Positions 1 to 11,500 of a DNA stretch of 64,000 nucleotides are shown here, one piece after another. The position numbers were made by a program, and so were the translations under genes. The stretch spans positions 186,001 to 250,000 of the forward strand of contig JAPZLL010000002.1 of NCBI GenBank assembly GCA_036250225.1, in the 5' to 3' direction. The DNA comes from Cercophora sp. LCS_1 (taxonomy: Eukaryota; Ascomycota; Sordariomycetes; Sordariales; Lasiosphaeriaceae). Position 1 is the first letter of the stretch. Each line of letters starts with the position of its first letter. A model generated the notes under the pieces. That model ran no database searches. It was given only the letters and a program-made list of their open reading frames with translations, and had not been told where the DNA came from.

Positions 1-298
1 GGTACGTACACTCTTTTGCGAAATTCGGGAACCGGAACAACTTGCCCAAGAAGGTGTCCTCTGCCGAAAATGTCGACCGCTTATACTGGAGGCGTTTTAT
101 GGGTATGGTCATTAGAGCGGCGATTTGGAGGTCGCTGAACGGCTTGTAGTTGCTGGGCTTCAGGAGGGTCCATTTCTCGAACTCCTTCCTCCAGTGGCTT
201 TCCCACTTCTCGATATTTTCAAGGCGTTCTCTGATTTCATCCGCCGAGGGCGCAAGGTCGCTTGGCTGCTCCCAAAGGGCCTGTGACGATAGTGCCAT
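1..298 (-). CDS. Hypothetical protein, 5' part only (runs off the left edge)
   Basis: An ATG at 298 on the minus strand opens a frame that stays open to the edge. The protein starts MALSSQALWEQPSDLAPSAD and continues with a charged, Trp-rich stretch (about 96 residues visible), including EIRERLENIEKWESHWRKEF, which looks like an amphipathic helix. A GTACGT donor at 9..4 suggests the first exon ends at about position 10, so the visible part may be all of exon 1. I do not recognise the family. Coding is supported by the open frame, natural-looking amino-acid composition and the well-placed donor. The 1.9 kb to the right (299-2248) would hold its promoter. Confidence 0.45.
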   Translation of the reverse strand, partial: MALSSQALWEQPSDLAPSADEIRERLENIEKWESHWRKEFEKWTLLKPSNYKPFSDLQIAALMTIPIKRLQYKRSTFSAEDTFLGKLFRFPNFAKECTY

Positions 299-2248
299 TG
301 CCCCAAGTCTGGTATGTTGGTTCAAAGTGAGAGTGTCGTTTGGTTGTTAAAGAAAGGGTAGATGGAGGGGTTGGTAGGACAAGATTGTTTGTTCAAGTTG
401 TTGTTCAAAGCAAAGAGGGTGATCCAAGAAGATTGCAAGCCAAAAGTTAAATCTGTCGGATCTACTTGACTCGTGCGAATTTCTCGCGGCCGCAAAATAA
501 CTTTGGTGGTCGCCGTGACCCCAGTGTTGGCAATACAGCTTTGGTGGCTTATCAACGAACGGGCCCAGGTATCGAGCTGCCTCGGCGCAACACACTTCAG
601 CCATTCTCGAGCGAAAAAGTGTCTCAAGCTCCAATCTCAGTGAGGCGCCCACACAGAAAGGGAGGTATCCAGCCCCGCAAAGCATCGAATAACATTACAG
701 AAAGCTTGAACCATAATTTTTGGCGTCAGAAAAAAAAACAACCTGCATGTGGCGAATTTAAACATAAGACTCGATACCAACTGGAGTGTCGGACCAAAGT
801 GTTTTCTGTGGCTTTGGCGGTTTGGCTTTTGCATGCAGTGACGTCATCTAATCCTCCCCAGCTTCTTTGCACTGGGCAATATCTCAAATTCATTTAGTTC
901 AGGAAACCTTGATGCTGTCTCCCTCCCTCTGTGACAGGACTGTTATCAAGACTAGCGTTAGGTTGTATAATGGTGTTTGCCTGAATATGAGCTGGGGTTT
1001 TTTTTCCATCCCTTTGGCTGCCAGTTTGGTGACAAGAGCACGCAGCAGGAGGTAATATTCCGCTACCCTTCAGCACGCACGCATATTAGGGGCTTGATCT
1101 CTTTGGGATACTCTAAGCATCCAGCGCAAGGCTCATCACAGAGGTACAAAGTGTCCAAAATGATATCGATCGGTATGCCACTTTTACTGTTGCCCACTTA
1201 GCCAGGTATGCAAAACAGAGAAAACAGCGGGAAGCACTGCATGTGGCCCAGGATGGGACGATTAGTCAATGCCTTGGATACCTAGTGTTGGCGTACAAAC
1301 GCACCTCAGAGTAGGGGCTTGGCTCAACCCCTTGCGAAGCCCTCGCGGCACACTGCGTGGAAACACGCAGATAGAAACTGGGGGGTAGATGGCCTAGATC
1401 TCTGGCACATTGGCAATAACTTCTACTCTCTGTCGAGCACTAACATACAATTGGTCCACCCCCAAAACCCTCACGGGCTCACAAATAGCTAGGTGTCTAC
1501 ACGATATGAGTGCGCCCCGTGTGAAAAGCCGTATGATCCGAAAGCTTTGCTGACTTGTGGCCATGTGTCCGTTGTTTTCCTTGCCCTTACCATAATATTG
1601 CGGGACCATTCAGTTGGAAAGAGAACTTGACAGTGATTGTCACTTTCGGACTCTTCCCAAAATCTCTCGAGGTTCTTTGACCTGTGGTGGGATAATGTGC
1701 GGTCCCGTACCCATCCTTTATTAGCCGGTTAGGGGTTGCTTGCATTCGTTGTGTGTTGTGCTTGCTGCAGGCTCTGTTTGTTTTGTTTTAGATGGAGTGT
1801 CTTACCAGGTAAGGTAAGGTAGCTGAGGCACATCACGTTCCTTGCAAGCATGGAGGAATGTGGTAGCTACCATAAGGTATCTTTGTTTTGCCGTTCTGTC
1901 GAAGAACCTCTGTGGGGTTGGTAAAGCAGACCGGGGGCTGGACAAAAGAGGCAGTCAGAACTGTGAGACCTCTTGTACAGGGAGGCAAAGAGAAACCAAA
2001 GGCCGGCAAACAGAAAAGACGACAAGCCATACTGACCCAGGATAGGACAATTGACACCGCCTAGGTACCTGTTCAGTCCCATCTGGTTTGTTTGCCTTCC
2101 AGGACCCACTGGCGCCGGGGAGGCAGGTACAAACGGTCGGGTTATATTTACCTGCCTACCCAAGAGGAAATTTTCCCTTCCTGGCTCCCAGTCTTCCTCC
2201 AACTATCACACAGCCCCATTAAACTCGACTTTTATTCTCTTGCGATCG
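299..2248. other. Intergenic, no convincing gene
   Basis: About 1.95 kb between the divergent edge gene and the HNH-type relic. Open stretches of up to 143 codons exist (for example 466-897 on the plus strand), but their translations are low-quality and show no domain, signal peptide or splice-supported extension. I see no tRNA or clear repeat. It probably holds the promoter of the minus-strand edge gene. Confidence 0.5.
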
Positions 2249-3338
2249 ATGGCGAACCCTTCAGAAGTTATGGAGTCGATCACGGAGGTCTTGTCGCCGG
2301 ACGAGTTCGGGTTACTCCAGCGATACCGGAAGTCTGACTCGATCACGGAGGTCTTGTCACTAGACGAGTACAAGTTTCTGCAACGGTACCGGAAATTCGC
2401 TGCGGATGTTGTTGCAGAGGACGCACCGCCCACCCGGGCTGATGGCTTGGGCTAGTACATGGAGTTCACGCGGAGCACCACGAAGGTTACGGGGATTTGG
2501 CCGCCCCGCAGCGAGTACGAGGAGCGAGCATATCTCCTCCAGCGCACTGAGCAGCACTGGAAGGACAATTTCGGACGATTGACGAACCAAAAGCAGAGCA
2601 GTTGGGTGGCACTCAACGATGTCTCAGCTTGCGCCGTCCTGTTGATGGACCTAGAGAAGCTCAGGAACGCAGTTGGCGATCGCGATGAGATGGACGAGCT
2701 TATTCGCAGGTTGTTGGTCTTGCCCGTCTGTATGAAGAAATGTAAGTTCACAGACCACGAGTCTTCGGCGCCTTTCTAACAGCAATACAGTCGTTACATC
2801 GACACCAACCACGGAAGACAAGACTTACCGCAGCATGGCTGAGGGCATGGCCGGTGGGCAATCAACGAGACTCGGCAAGAGAAAGTCGGCCGTGGACATG
2901 GCGGGTCTGGGAGGTAGTGGGTCTGCCGTTGAGCAGGGCATGGACGTTGAGCAGGGTATGGATCTTGATGAGGAGGGAGAGCCTAGCGATATTAGGCTGT
3001 CGAAGAAAAGGAAGGGGACAGAAGTGAAGAAGGAGAAAAAGGGAGAAGGAAAGCGGGAGGAGGACAGGACGGCAAAAAAAACCAATGCTCGAAGTGAGAC
3101 GGAGAAGCGCAAGCGAAAAGACCGAGACGGAGGCTCCTGTGTTCTTCTGAAGACGGGGTTTCCTGAAGTCGCCCACATTTTCCCGCACTCTGGAAATGAC
3201 ACCGAACCCAACAGACCGCTTCCCCGCAGGTCTGGGATATTTCCCGCGCCATTTCAAATGGTACAGTTGCGTCGCCCTCCGCTAGATACCAAATCATCTC
3301 GCCTCCTTAACGGCATTGTTCAACGCTCGGCAGTCTAG
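2249..3338 (+). pseudogene. Decayed HNH-type (HNH_2-like) fungal protein gene
   Basis: The frame from ATG 2249 encodes MANPSEVMESITEVLSPDEF, is stopped by TAG at 2453-2455, and continues in the same frame from the next ATG (2459) with a helical segment containing EYEERAYLLQRTEQHW. A 49-nt intron (2742-2790; GTAAGT, branch TCTAAC, acceptor ATACAG) then joins in phase to a Lys/Glu-rich, nuclear-localisation-like stretch. This ends in CVLLKTGFPEVAHIFPHS, which resembles the Cys...AHI-P core of fungal HNH_2 proteins. The usual FW-containing C-terminal half is missing and the frame stops at 3336-3338. A 63-nt (21-residue) tandem duplication lies near the N-terminus. The 3' end overlaps the convergent TERT stop at 3294. 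The coding-like composition with an internal stop and lost domain half points to a relic. A shorter live gene starting at 2459 cannot be excluded. Confidence 0.5.
2276..2401 (+). repeat. Tandem 63-bp coding duplication (two copies)
   Basis: Two adjacent 63-nt units (2276-2338 and 2339-2401) encode SITEVLSPDEFGLLQRYRKS and the diverged SITEVLSLDEYKFLQRYRKF. Both keep frame and differ at scattered sites, so the duplication is not very recent. It lies in the N-terminal part of the HNH-type relic. Confidence 0.75.
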
Positions 3339-6300
3339 CCCCTTTTCGCTCCCTAACTTCTTCGTTTCCATGTCCAGCCAGGCTATCAACTCTCTGTAGC
3401 CAGACTGCTTTCGCACCAATACCTCCCTACACGCGACCATGGCCAGCCTGTGACTGTCAGCGGCATCGAGTACAAGGGTAGTAGCTACACGTACCAGGCC
3501 AATTCCCTCTTCTTCACTACACATACGTAACCCGGATACCTGGCCATTCTAGATTTGCTCGTCAGAAGGATGTGCGCTAGGTCGATTAGTGTCGTGACGG
3601 TGTCTATTCTAGTTAGCAAGCGTGCTTGGTCTCGCGCGGAGTACATACCAACAAGCAGTGACAACCCGGGCTTTTTGTCCTTGGGCAAACACCTCGCGTA
3701 CGCCCACATCTTGGTGGCCGTCTCGACGAATGCCCCGTACGCATTTGCCAGGACTGCTTGGCGGGAATTGTGCGCCGTGTCGTAAAAGACCAGGTGGGAC
3801 TGGACCTTGAAGGCATCTGCTTGCGTTAGTGACGGGCTTTTATGGGGGAGAAAACACGTACTTAGGACCTTCCTCTTGAAGTTCTGTCCCTGTGTCCGGC
3901 CATACTCGACCGTGAGCGAGTTGAAGATGACTACCCCGTTAGCAACCCGCACAATCTTGTCAGAGAACAACTCACCTGGATCTTTCCCGCTGTCTCTCCC
4001 CCTTGCAACCTCAAGACTCTCCGTGTCAATCACCAGTCCGCAGTACGGAAACCCGTTGCCGCTGACTCTTTCCACCATCGTACCACCAACAGACACCTCA
4101 AAGTTCACGAGGCTCTTCCCGACACCAACCTTGACACCGTACTCTGGCACACCTGCATGCATAACCCTGACAAACCTCTCCGCCTTCGGCCGATCCGTCG
4201 TGATCAACAAAAAATCGTCAATAAGCCTCAGTAGCAAACTTTCCTGGCCCAGAAAGCCGAGCTTCGTCTTCTCCAAGTCCGCATAAAAGTAACTGCACAG
4301 GGTACTCGACAGCACCGACCCCTGCGGGATACCCTTGCGCTGGCGGTAAAACTTCTTGCCGATGCGCACCAAGTTCTGCTCCACGTGCGTCTTTGCAAGG
4401 GAGAGGAGGCTCTTTTTATCCATGCTGCGCGCCGCAAGACTGTCTACAAAGACGGTGTTCTTCTTGCCCGCGGTGGTGAGGCTGGTTTCTAGCAAGCGAA
4501 GAAACGGCGTCCTGTCGTCTTGCGCTTGCGCGGTGGTATGCCAGCGCTTCGAGGTCTTGGATACACAGCTCTCGAGAAGCTGGACCTCGACATGTTTGAG
4601 CATCTTGTACCGCTCCTCGCGGGGGATGGTGGCGAGGAGGTCGAGCATGGCTTCTTGAGGGATTGTGTCAAAGGCGGCTTGGACGTCGATTTTGGCAAAG
4701 TAGAGTTTTGAGAACGCTGGGAGGTTGGACTTGAATGTCTTGATCCGGTTGTAGATGTCTCCAACTGAGAACATGGCTGAGCCGAGGAGGGAGGGGTTTT
4801 GGGCCTTTTCGAGCTTGAGCATGTGGGCGACCGGGAGGAGAACCGAGTTGATGCTCGGGGTGAGCTTCTTCTTGTCTTGGGCGAGCATCCGTCGGCGGAG
4901 GTTCATGATGGGACGCATAGTACTTCCTTTCGGCAGCAGTCTGACTTGAGCAAAGCCGAGCTCGCGGGACTTGAGCACTTGGAGCGCGGAGGTGAGCGGG
5001 ACCTCTTCGAACATGTTGGCTTTGAGCGTCGCCATGGCTGGTTCAGCGACATAGCGCCAGACGTCGTGGCGGAAGAAGAATACGCGATAGCGGTGGACTG
5101 AAGACTCCGTCACATAAAAGTTCGAACGAATTAGGGGGACCACGAGCGAGTCGATGAGGTAGTAGAGAAACTCGTGGAAAATCTCGGTGCGCTTGTTCAC
5201 GTCGGACTGTGAGGTCTTCTGACCGCCGAGGTTCGGGGGGGCTAGCCACTCAATGTCGAGGATCTTCATGCCCTGGGCAAGCTCGTGGAGGTTCATGCTC
5301 TCAAAGCGACGGAGGTGAATGAAATGGTTGACGTATTTGAGAAAGAGCTTCTTGTTGTGCTCCTGAACACCATCTTTGCCCCAGAATCCGTCCGGGATGA
5401 TTTTGGACAGGACGGCCTGGCAAAAGGCGGATATACTCGAGATAGGGGTTGCTAGCTCAACGATGGAGTCGTGCTGGTTTTCCTGCTGCGTGATTGCTGG
5501 GATTTGGGATTTGTTGTGTCCCCTTTTCTGGGTCGCAGTGGTCGCAGTGGCCACAGGGGACGCAGGGGACACAGGACAATAATGCTGGAGCATGCTCGCG
5601 TATGAACACCGGCTGTGGAGGACTTGTAGGCGCTCAACCAAGTGCTTGAGTGACCCTCTCAGCCGCTTGGGAACGTGCCTCTTTTTCTCTTTGGGATATT
5701 TCTTTGATATTTCCTCTTCTCTGAGGGTGTAATCCTGGAAACGCTGGGCGGTTTGTTGGCGGTCCACAACAGACGTAAAGACGTTATGAAGCCCAAACTG
5801 CCGGGGGAACATATACATCAGGATGTGAACCACACTCTCGTCGTTTTTGCTGATGTCTTCCTCAGAGTCTGGTTTTCTGTGGGGAAACCGGTTCAAGACG
5901 TCTACGAGGTCAGCCACGCTTAAGCAGAAGTGAACTAGACGTACGAATATGGCGGAGGCCAAAGTGTACCAAGCCTCGCGCGTTGAGAGCAGCCCGAGCA
6001 TACATCATGCGGTTCCTCACAAATACAATCTCCGACGGGCGGAGGGCGACAGCCCGCTGGCCAGCAACGGCAGACTTCGTCGCCTTTCCCGGGGCTACGG
6101 CTTCCAGGGCCGGGAGTTCTGCGATGTGGACTCCGCTCAGTTGGTAAAGATTGCCCTGTCCGGACTCTACAGCCTCAAAAATGGCACAGTCCACCAGGAG
6201 GTCAATCATCAAGCGTTCGCCCTCTTTCCCCAGCAGCATGAGCAGCTCTGGCCAAGGACGCTCCTTCAGTGCCTTCACCCGGTGATTGGGAAACGCCACA

Positions 6301-6903
6301 TATACGCCCGGGATACCGTCTCGTGCAGGCCGAGTGTCAGCCCTGGACCCGGTAAACCTTCGAAAGCCATCGCAGAGAAGATGCTTCGGCCACGAGTTGG
6401 GCTTCTCACGCGAGAAAAGAAGCCAGATGACAAAGTCTACGATCTAGGCGTTGTGAGCTTCTACCTCACATACCTCATGACTCCCTTACCTCAGTTTGCG
6501 AGTACATGGATCCCGCCAGCCCGTCCGAAAGTGTCACATACGACTCATCGCCACGCTGAGAGAAGCCAACCCACTGCTGCCATCGAAGCTTGGAGGCATC
6601 TTTATTTTCGACTGTCGAGCTCACCTGGCAAGCGACGATCGTGTTGTCAAGCAGTCGTCCGAGCACCGCCTCGTCCGTAGTGCATTGCCCGACACCGATG
6701 CTGGCAATCTTCTTTCGCCTGATGTGTGACGTGCTTGGTAGCTTTGCGAGTACGTACGCCCGCAGCGTCTTCTTTTCAGCATAGTACTGGTCCAGAAGGG
6801 CGTGTTTGACAAGCTCGTTGCCGCTTGTCCTGTTGCCTTTTGCCTGCTTTGTTGATGGTTCGCCACAAGCAGGTCGCGTCGCGTTCCTTTTTCTCTTTGC
6901 CAT
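3294..6903 (-). CDS. TERT: Telomerase reverse transcriptase catalytic subunit (TERT)
   Basis: Catalytic subunit of telomerase, which copies the template of the telomerase RNA onto chromosome ends. Six exons by splice signals and family motifs: 6490-6903, 5945-6443, 3976-5901, 3862-3930, 3495-3816 and 3294-3447 (1,127 residues). The start is the first in-frame ATG (6903). Seen in order: an N-terminal segment with LRAYVLAKLPSTSHIRRKKI; VHFGL joined to HVLNRF across intron 2; the RNA-binding region with FFRHDVWRYV near residue 577 (T motif); motif 1/2 LLPKGSTMRPIMNLR; motif A FAKIDVQAAFD with its catalytic Asp; motif B GIPQGSVLSS near 825; motif C LLRLIDDFLLIT with the Asp pair near 860; motif D GVGKSLVNF; motif E FPYCGL; and the thumb ending VLVRKQSGYRELIAWL. 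Introns 3 (3931-3975) and 4 (3817-3861) are each 45 nt, stop-free and phase-neutral, so exons 3-5 read as one frame; removing them restores family-like joins such as RKVLNAFKVQSHL. Length is normal for fungal TERT and all catalytic residues are present. Confidence 0.95.
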
Positions 6904-8592
6904 TGCAGCGGCGATGCTCAAGGTACGCCTGGATGGGATGCTGCGACGCGCCTAGAAAATCGGCCCATTCGATTTGAGGACGTCAAGGTTCGCGACAATT
7001 GGCAGTAAATCGGAGCGCAGGACACCTATCAACGACTGACACGCAAGAGACTGTAAATGATTGGACGGGGCTTGCGGGATGGACTGGACTTGAACTCAAT
7101 TGCTCCTCTCGAAGGTTGGAGGTCGAGAGCCAAGACACTCGCGTCGGACAGGCGCGTGGTCTGGTGATTGGCGACCGGCGCGTTTCTGTCTAGCCCCATT
7201 TCGAAACCACTGGTGCCCGCGATTCTGCGACCCCGCGTCGGACCGTCGCTGCACATCAAGCCGAAAATGCGAATGTGAGAGCGCCTCAACGGCGTGACAC
7301 AACCTGGCTCTGCACACCGTCTGAGGCTTTTCTTTATGCGCCTCAGATCTTGGTTCGCCTTTGCTGCGCGCGGAGATTATCTACGAGTTTGGCAACAGCC
7401 GCACTTTAATCTGGATTAATCTTGAAATCTTGATCCAGGATCTGTCCGTGCCCCCGCTGCGACGGTGGCGCCGTTCGCCCAGCCGGCCCGGCCTTGTCGC
7501 CTTGAGGCCTGAACGGCAGCGGCTGGCGAAGCCACCAGCGCCACGCGATCGCAGTGCTAAGTCGTCAATTCGCCGGCAACGGTGCTGGCCTAGGCGCCTG
7601 CCATCACGTGCAATGATTTGCATGCTCGACGATGATGACCGCTGGATCGGTGGTTGAGGCACAGAGGCACCAAACTTAGCCCGCCGACGGTTCGGCAAGT
7701 CCAGCCAGCGCGGGCGCACTCAAGTCATCATGGACAGAAAACGGTACGGGCAAGATCCCGGTTCGCCCAGGAACCGACGGCCAACTGTTTTGGTTCCAAG
7801 GAAGATCAACTGGAGCCATCGCGAACGATGAACGGCGCTCCCTCTTGGCGGCCGGTGTAGCGAGCGTGAAGCGACAGATAGCTGAAAAGTTTTGGTTGAT
7901 ACGGGAATAGCCAGTCAATTCACCCGGGCTCCTTCGTGATCCAGAGTCTGGTCCAACCAAAGTCGAGGGTGGCCTGGAAGGGCAAGAGAAATGGCCGACC
8001 GACGCCGACGCCCCAGCCTAGACGGCCCGGCCACACTTTCCATCTGCCGCCCACGATATCTGTGAATGTGTTGAGCGATGCACCCGCCCTCTGGCAGCAT
8101 CAACATCGCCGTCCCTCGGTACCGTCAACGAGAAACGAGAAAACGTTTGAGAGAGCAGCTGCTTGCCAAGATTCCGTGCTTATTTATGGTTTGTGGTGGA
8201 TCCCGGGCTGCAGTGTTTCTTGCTCGCCGGCAGGGGATTCCGTAGGGGAAGCGACACCACACATCACCCAAAACACCCCTGGTCGACCCCCCGAAGTCAC
8301 CACAGCCAATCCATCAATCCGCCAATCCTCGTGCTTGCCAGCACATCAATGCTCCAAGCCCCGACATCCCACATCCCTCCCACTGGCTCACAGCTACCCG
8401 CATGGATCTCGATCACGTCTGAGAAGCCCGTCGACTCGCTCCCGCTCCGTCTTGACGAAGCTTGCCGCACGTTGCCCGCTGCGAGGTGCGAGGTGCGAAG
8501 CGCCATTCGGTCCCATCGAGCCCCACGAGCCGAGCAAAAGAACCGAAGTAGGAAAATCGAGGTGATGCAGTGATGGTCGGGCCAGCGCCAGC
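6904..8592. promoter_or_regulatory. Divergent intergenic region between TERT and the Rho GEF gene
   Basis: About 1.7 kb between two start codons facing away from each other, so it must hold both 5' leaders and promoters. Open frames here (for example 7936-8565) give proline/arginine-rich translations without recognisable domains and are probably leader sequence. I see no TATA motif that clearly decides a start, and no RNA gene. Confidence 0.5.
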
Positions 8593-11500
8593 ATGGAAGA
8601 CGGCAACTATGGAGACGAGGCTGCCTCACGCACCGGCCCGTTCGTAGACCTCCGCCATGCGCAGCAGCACCAACTACACCAGCAGACGCCGTTCCAACAC
8701 CATCACCAGCCGCCGCAACAGAACCTAGTCTACCAACCGGGCCAGCCCACCAGCCCCAACTCGGGCTCGTCCTCGTCCTCCTCGCCCTTTCCCCCACCAA
8801 CCCTAGGCTTCGATTCCCGCCCCAGCCAGGTTCCCGTCGCTTCGTACGCCGCCGCAAACGCCCAGGCATACACGACCAATGCCGCCGCCGCCGCCGACGA
8901 GGCGCTAGACCCCGACGACTTTTATCGCAGCTACCGAGGTGTGCAGTCCGGCGATGCCCTCCCGCCGCTCCAGGACGCCATGGTGACCACGACTGCCATC
9001 CCCGCCAGTCGGCAGCCGACCTCGCTGCGGTCAAACGGCAATGGCACCACACCGAAGCACCCCCCCGTTCCTGCTGGGCGTACCCCGCTCAGAGCCGGCG
9101 CCCGATCTGTCTCGAACCCCGTCGACGACCGCCAGCCAGGACTATCTAGGCAGACATCTGCCGCCGCCAATGGGTACGGCGCGGCGGGGGCATTTCCCCC
9201 GAGCGTGAAGGACCTCAAGAAGAAGTTCGACCAGACCGCCTCGTCCCCGCGCAAGAACACGCTGAGACCCTCCCGAGACACGACGCCCAGTGGTGCAAAT
9301 GGGCGGTCACCCACCGCTGGGTCGAGCACAGCATATGGTTCTCTGAGAGCCTCCACACGAGACACCCCGTCCGAGCCGGGAAGAAGCTCTGCTTCCCGCG
9401 GGACACAGCGGCAAAAGTTTGTTGCCGAAGACCAGGCGTCGGTCAACGCCCAGTCGTTTGCAAGTAGGATTAGCAAACCCCGAAGCGGCGCCTCGACGGG
9501 CACGCCGTCCAATTCATTGACGCAATTTTCATCTCCAGAAACCTCGCCCGAACCGACTGCGTCGCCGCCTGCGTCTGGCCGGTCGAACGGTCTGCTGTTT
9601 GGTGAGATCCTCCCCGAAGAAAGCAACTCAATAACAGTTGGGTTTGGGATAGAGGGCGTTGGCTCTAGGAGGATGTCAGAGGCAAGCGCAAACAACGCAC
9701 CGAGGCCGCATGTTAGAAGCATGTCGGACCCCGACCCCGAAATCGAACCTTCGTCCCCGACAGACTGGTACCGGGCGGCAGCTGCTGAGCAGCAAGCTCC
9801 TGGGCACCAGGCTCCCAGGACAACCGGCCGTTCCCGCGCCTACAGCGATGCTGCCGGCCCGAAACTCCATCCAATCCGCGCGAACCCCCGATTTCAGCAT
9901 GCAACAAGGCAAAGCAGCGGAGAGGCTTCGCCTATCTCGCCGACTTCACCCACGTCACCAGCATCCCGTCTGCCGGTACTGATCAAGAAGATCAACCATG
10001 CATCAGGGCCTACCAGCCCCAATTCTACGCGATCAAACTCACCCGCGCCCCTGAAACAGACATCGGCCAGTGGCAGAACGTCAAGGCAGCACGGCACAGC
10101 GACCACGCAGGCCAAGACCCCTACCAGCCGATCTGCTACACCTGCCGCCGTTACTAAGACGCCCAGCCACGCAGCCGGATCCACCCGGAAACCTCCACCT
10201 TCCAACCTCGCAACGTCAGGCAGCGGGCGACTCAATGCCTACGTGTCCGCGCCGGCCGCCAAACTGTCGCCCAGCCTGCGGAGCTCTCGGCCTAGACAGT
10301 CGGTTGCCACGGCCACCACGGCGGCGTCGAGAATGCGAGCCGTGGACCGGCCCCCGTCGCCGCAAAGGGCCCAGCGGAGCACTTCCCGGGTCGACGAGTC
10401 GACAGCGCGGAGGCGCAAGATATCTGTCGGGCCCATTGACTTTGCACAGCGACGAGAAACGATCAAGCTAGCCTACAGCAAATCAATCCGCGACACGCAG
10501 GCACGGGAGGCGAGACAGGCAGCGGCCGAGAAGCGAAAGAAGGAGCTCGAGGTGGTTGCGCGAGTCAAGCTCGAGGCCGAAGCGGCTACGATTGCGGCGG
10601 CGGTCAAGGCTGCTACCCATGCTGCCAACAATGTTGGTCCTTCACCAACAGCCGACGCGGGACAACACCCGGAGCTTGCGACTCCAACAGAACGGAGGAT
10701 GCCAGATGGACCGCTTAAAATCACAACGAACCTGCCCACCATCAAACCACCAGAGTCGCCTACGCTGGGAATCCCGGGAAGCTTCCCGAGCGCTGGCTCT
10801 CCGCCCTTGGACGATGAAGTCCCATTGTCGGCCATATCGACCACGTCTGCCATCACCGAGTTTGACATCGAGGAGCAAACCGAGCCTGCGCAACCAGAAC
10901 GTCCCTTTGAGGACACAGCGGCGATTGACCATGACCTGGGCATCATGGTCCCCGCCAACCAGCTGGCAGGGAATGGCGGCATCCTTGGCCAACCGGTGAA
11001 TGGAGGAATGTTTGCGCAGCCGTCGACTGCGGGTTTTGTTGAGCAGCCGGCCCCGGCTCTCCATAAAAGGGCGTCCTATCACTACCCCTTTGATGATGAG
11101 GGCATGGACGACGACAATGTATCAATCAAAATCACGCTGGACGCGTCGCCCCAGCAATCTCCCCAACTCACGCCGACGCGCACCGAATTTGAGCCTGCAC
11201 CCGCGGTGCTTGAGCACGAGGACGAGTACGAGCCGCAGCCATACACCTACTTGTCGCCAAACTACGAAACAACGGTCACCATCCTGGGCCCCGGGACTGA
11301 TTTCAGCCCGTCGTACAAGGACCAGCTCGGTGGCACAATGCCAACACCCGAATTGCTCCAGGGCGACGACGCACCAGTCGTTGAGCCTCCTGAAATTGTC
11401 GCACCGGGTTTCTCGCATGCGGGCGACATTGGACCCGAAGGCATTCGGATCGACGTTGAAAATCTGGACCGGCTCGAGGACTTTTACACGGGCGCGCGCC

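Noticed and set aside
466..897. 143-codon open frame on the plus strand
   Set aside because: Composition and lack of any motif, and no splice continuation or neighbour logic; read as chance.
6904..6921. Longer TERT start upstream of ATG 6903
   Set aside because: The extension begins at TTG; no upstream in-frame ATG exists, so ATG 6903 is the start.
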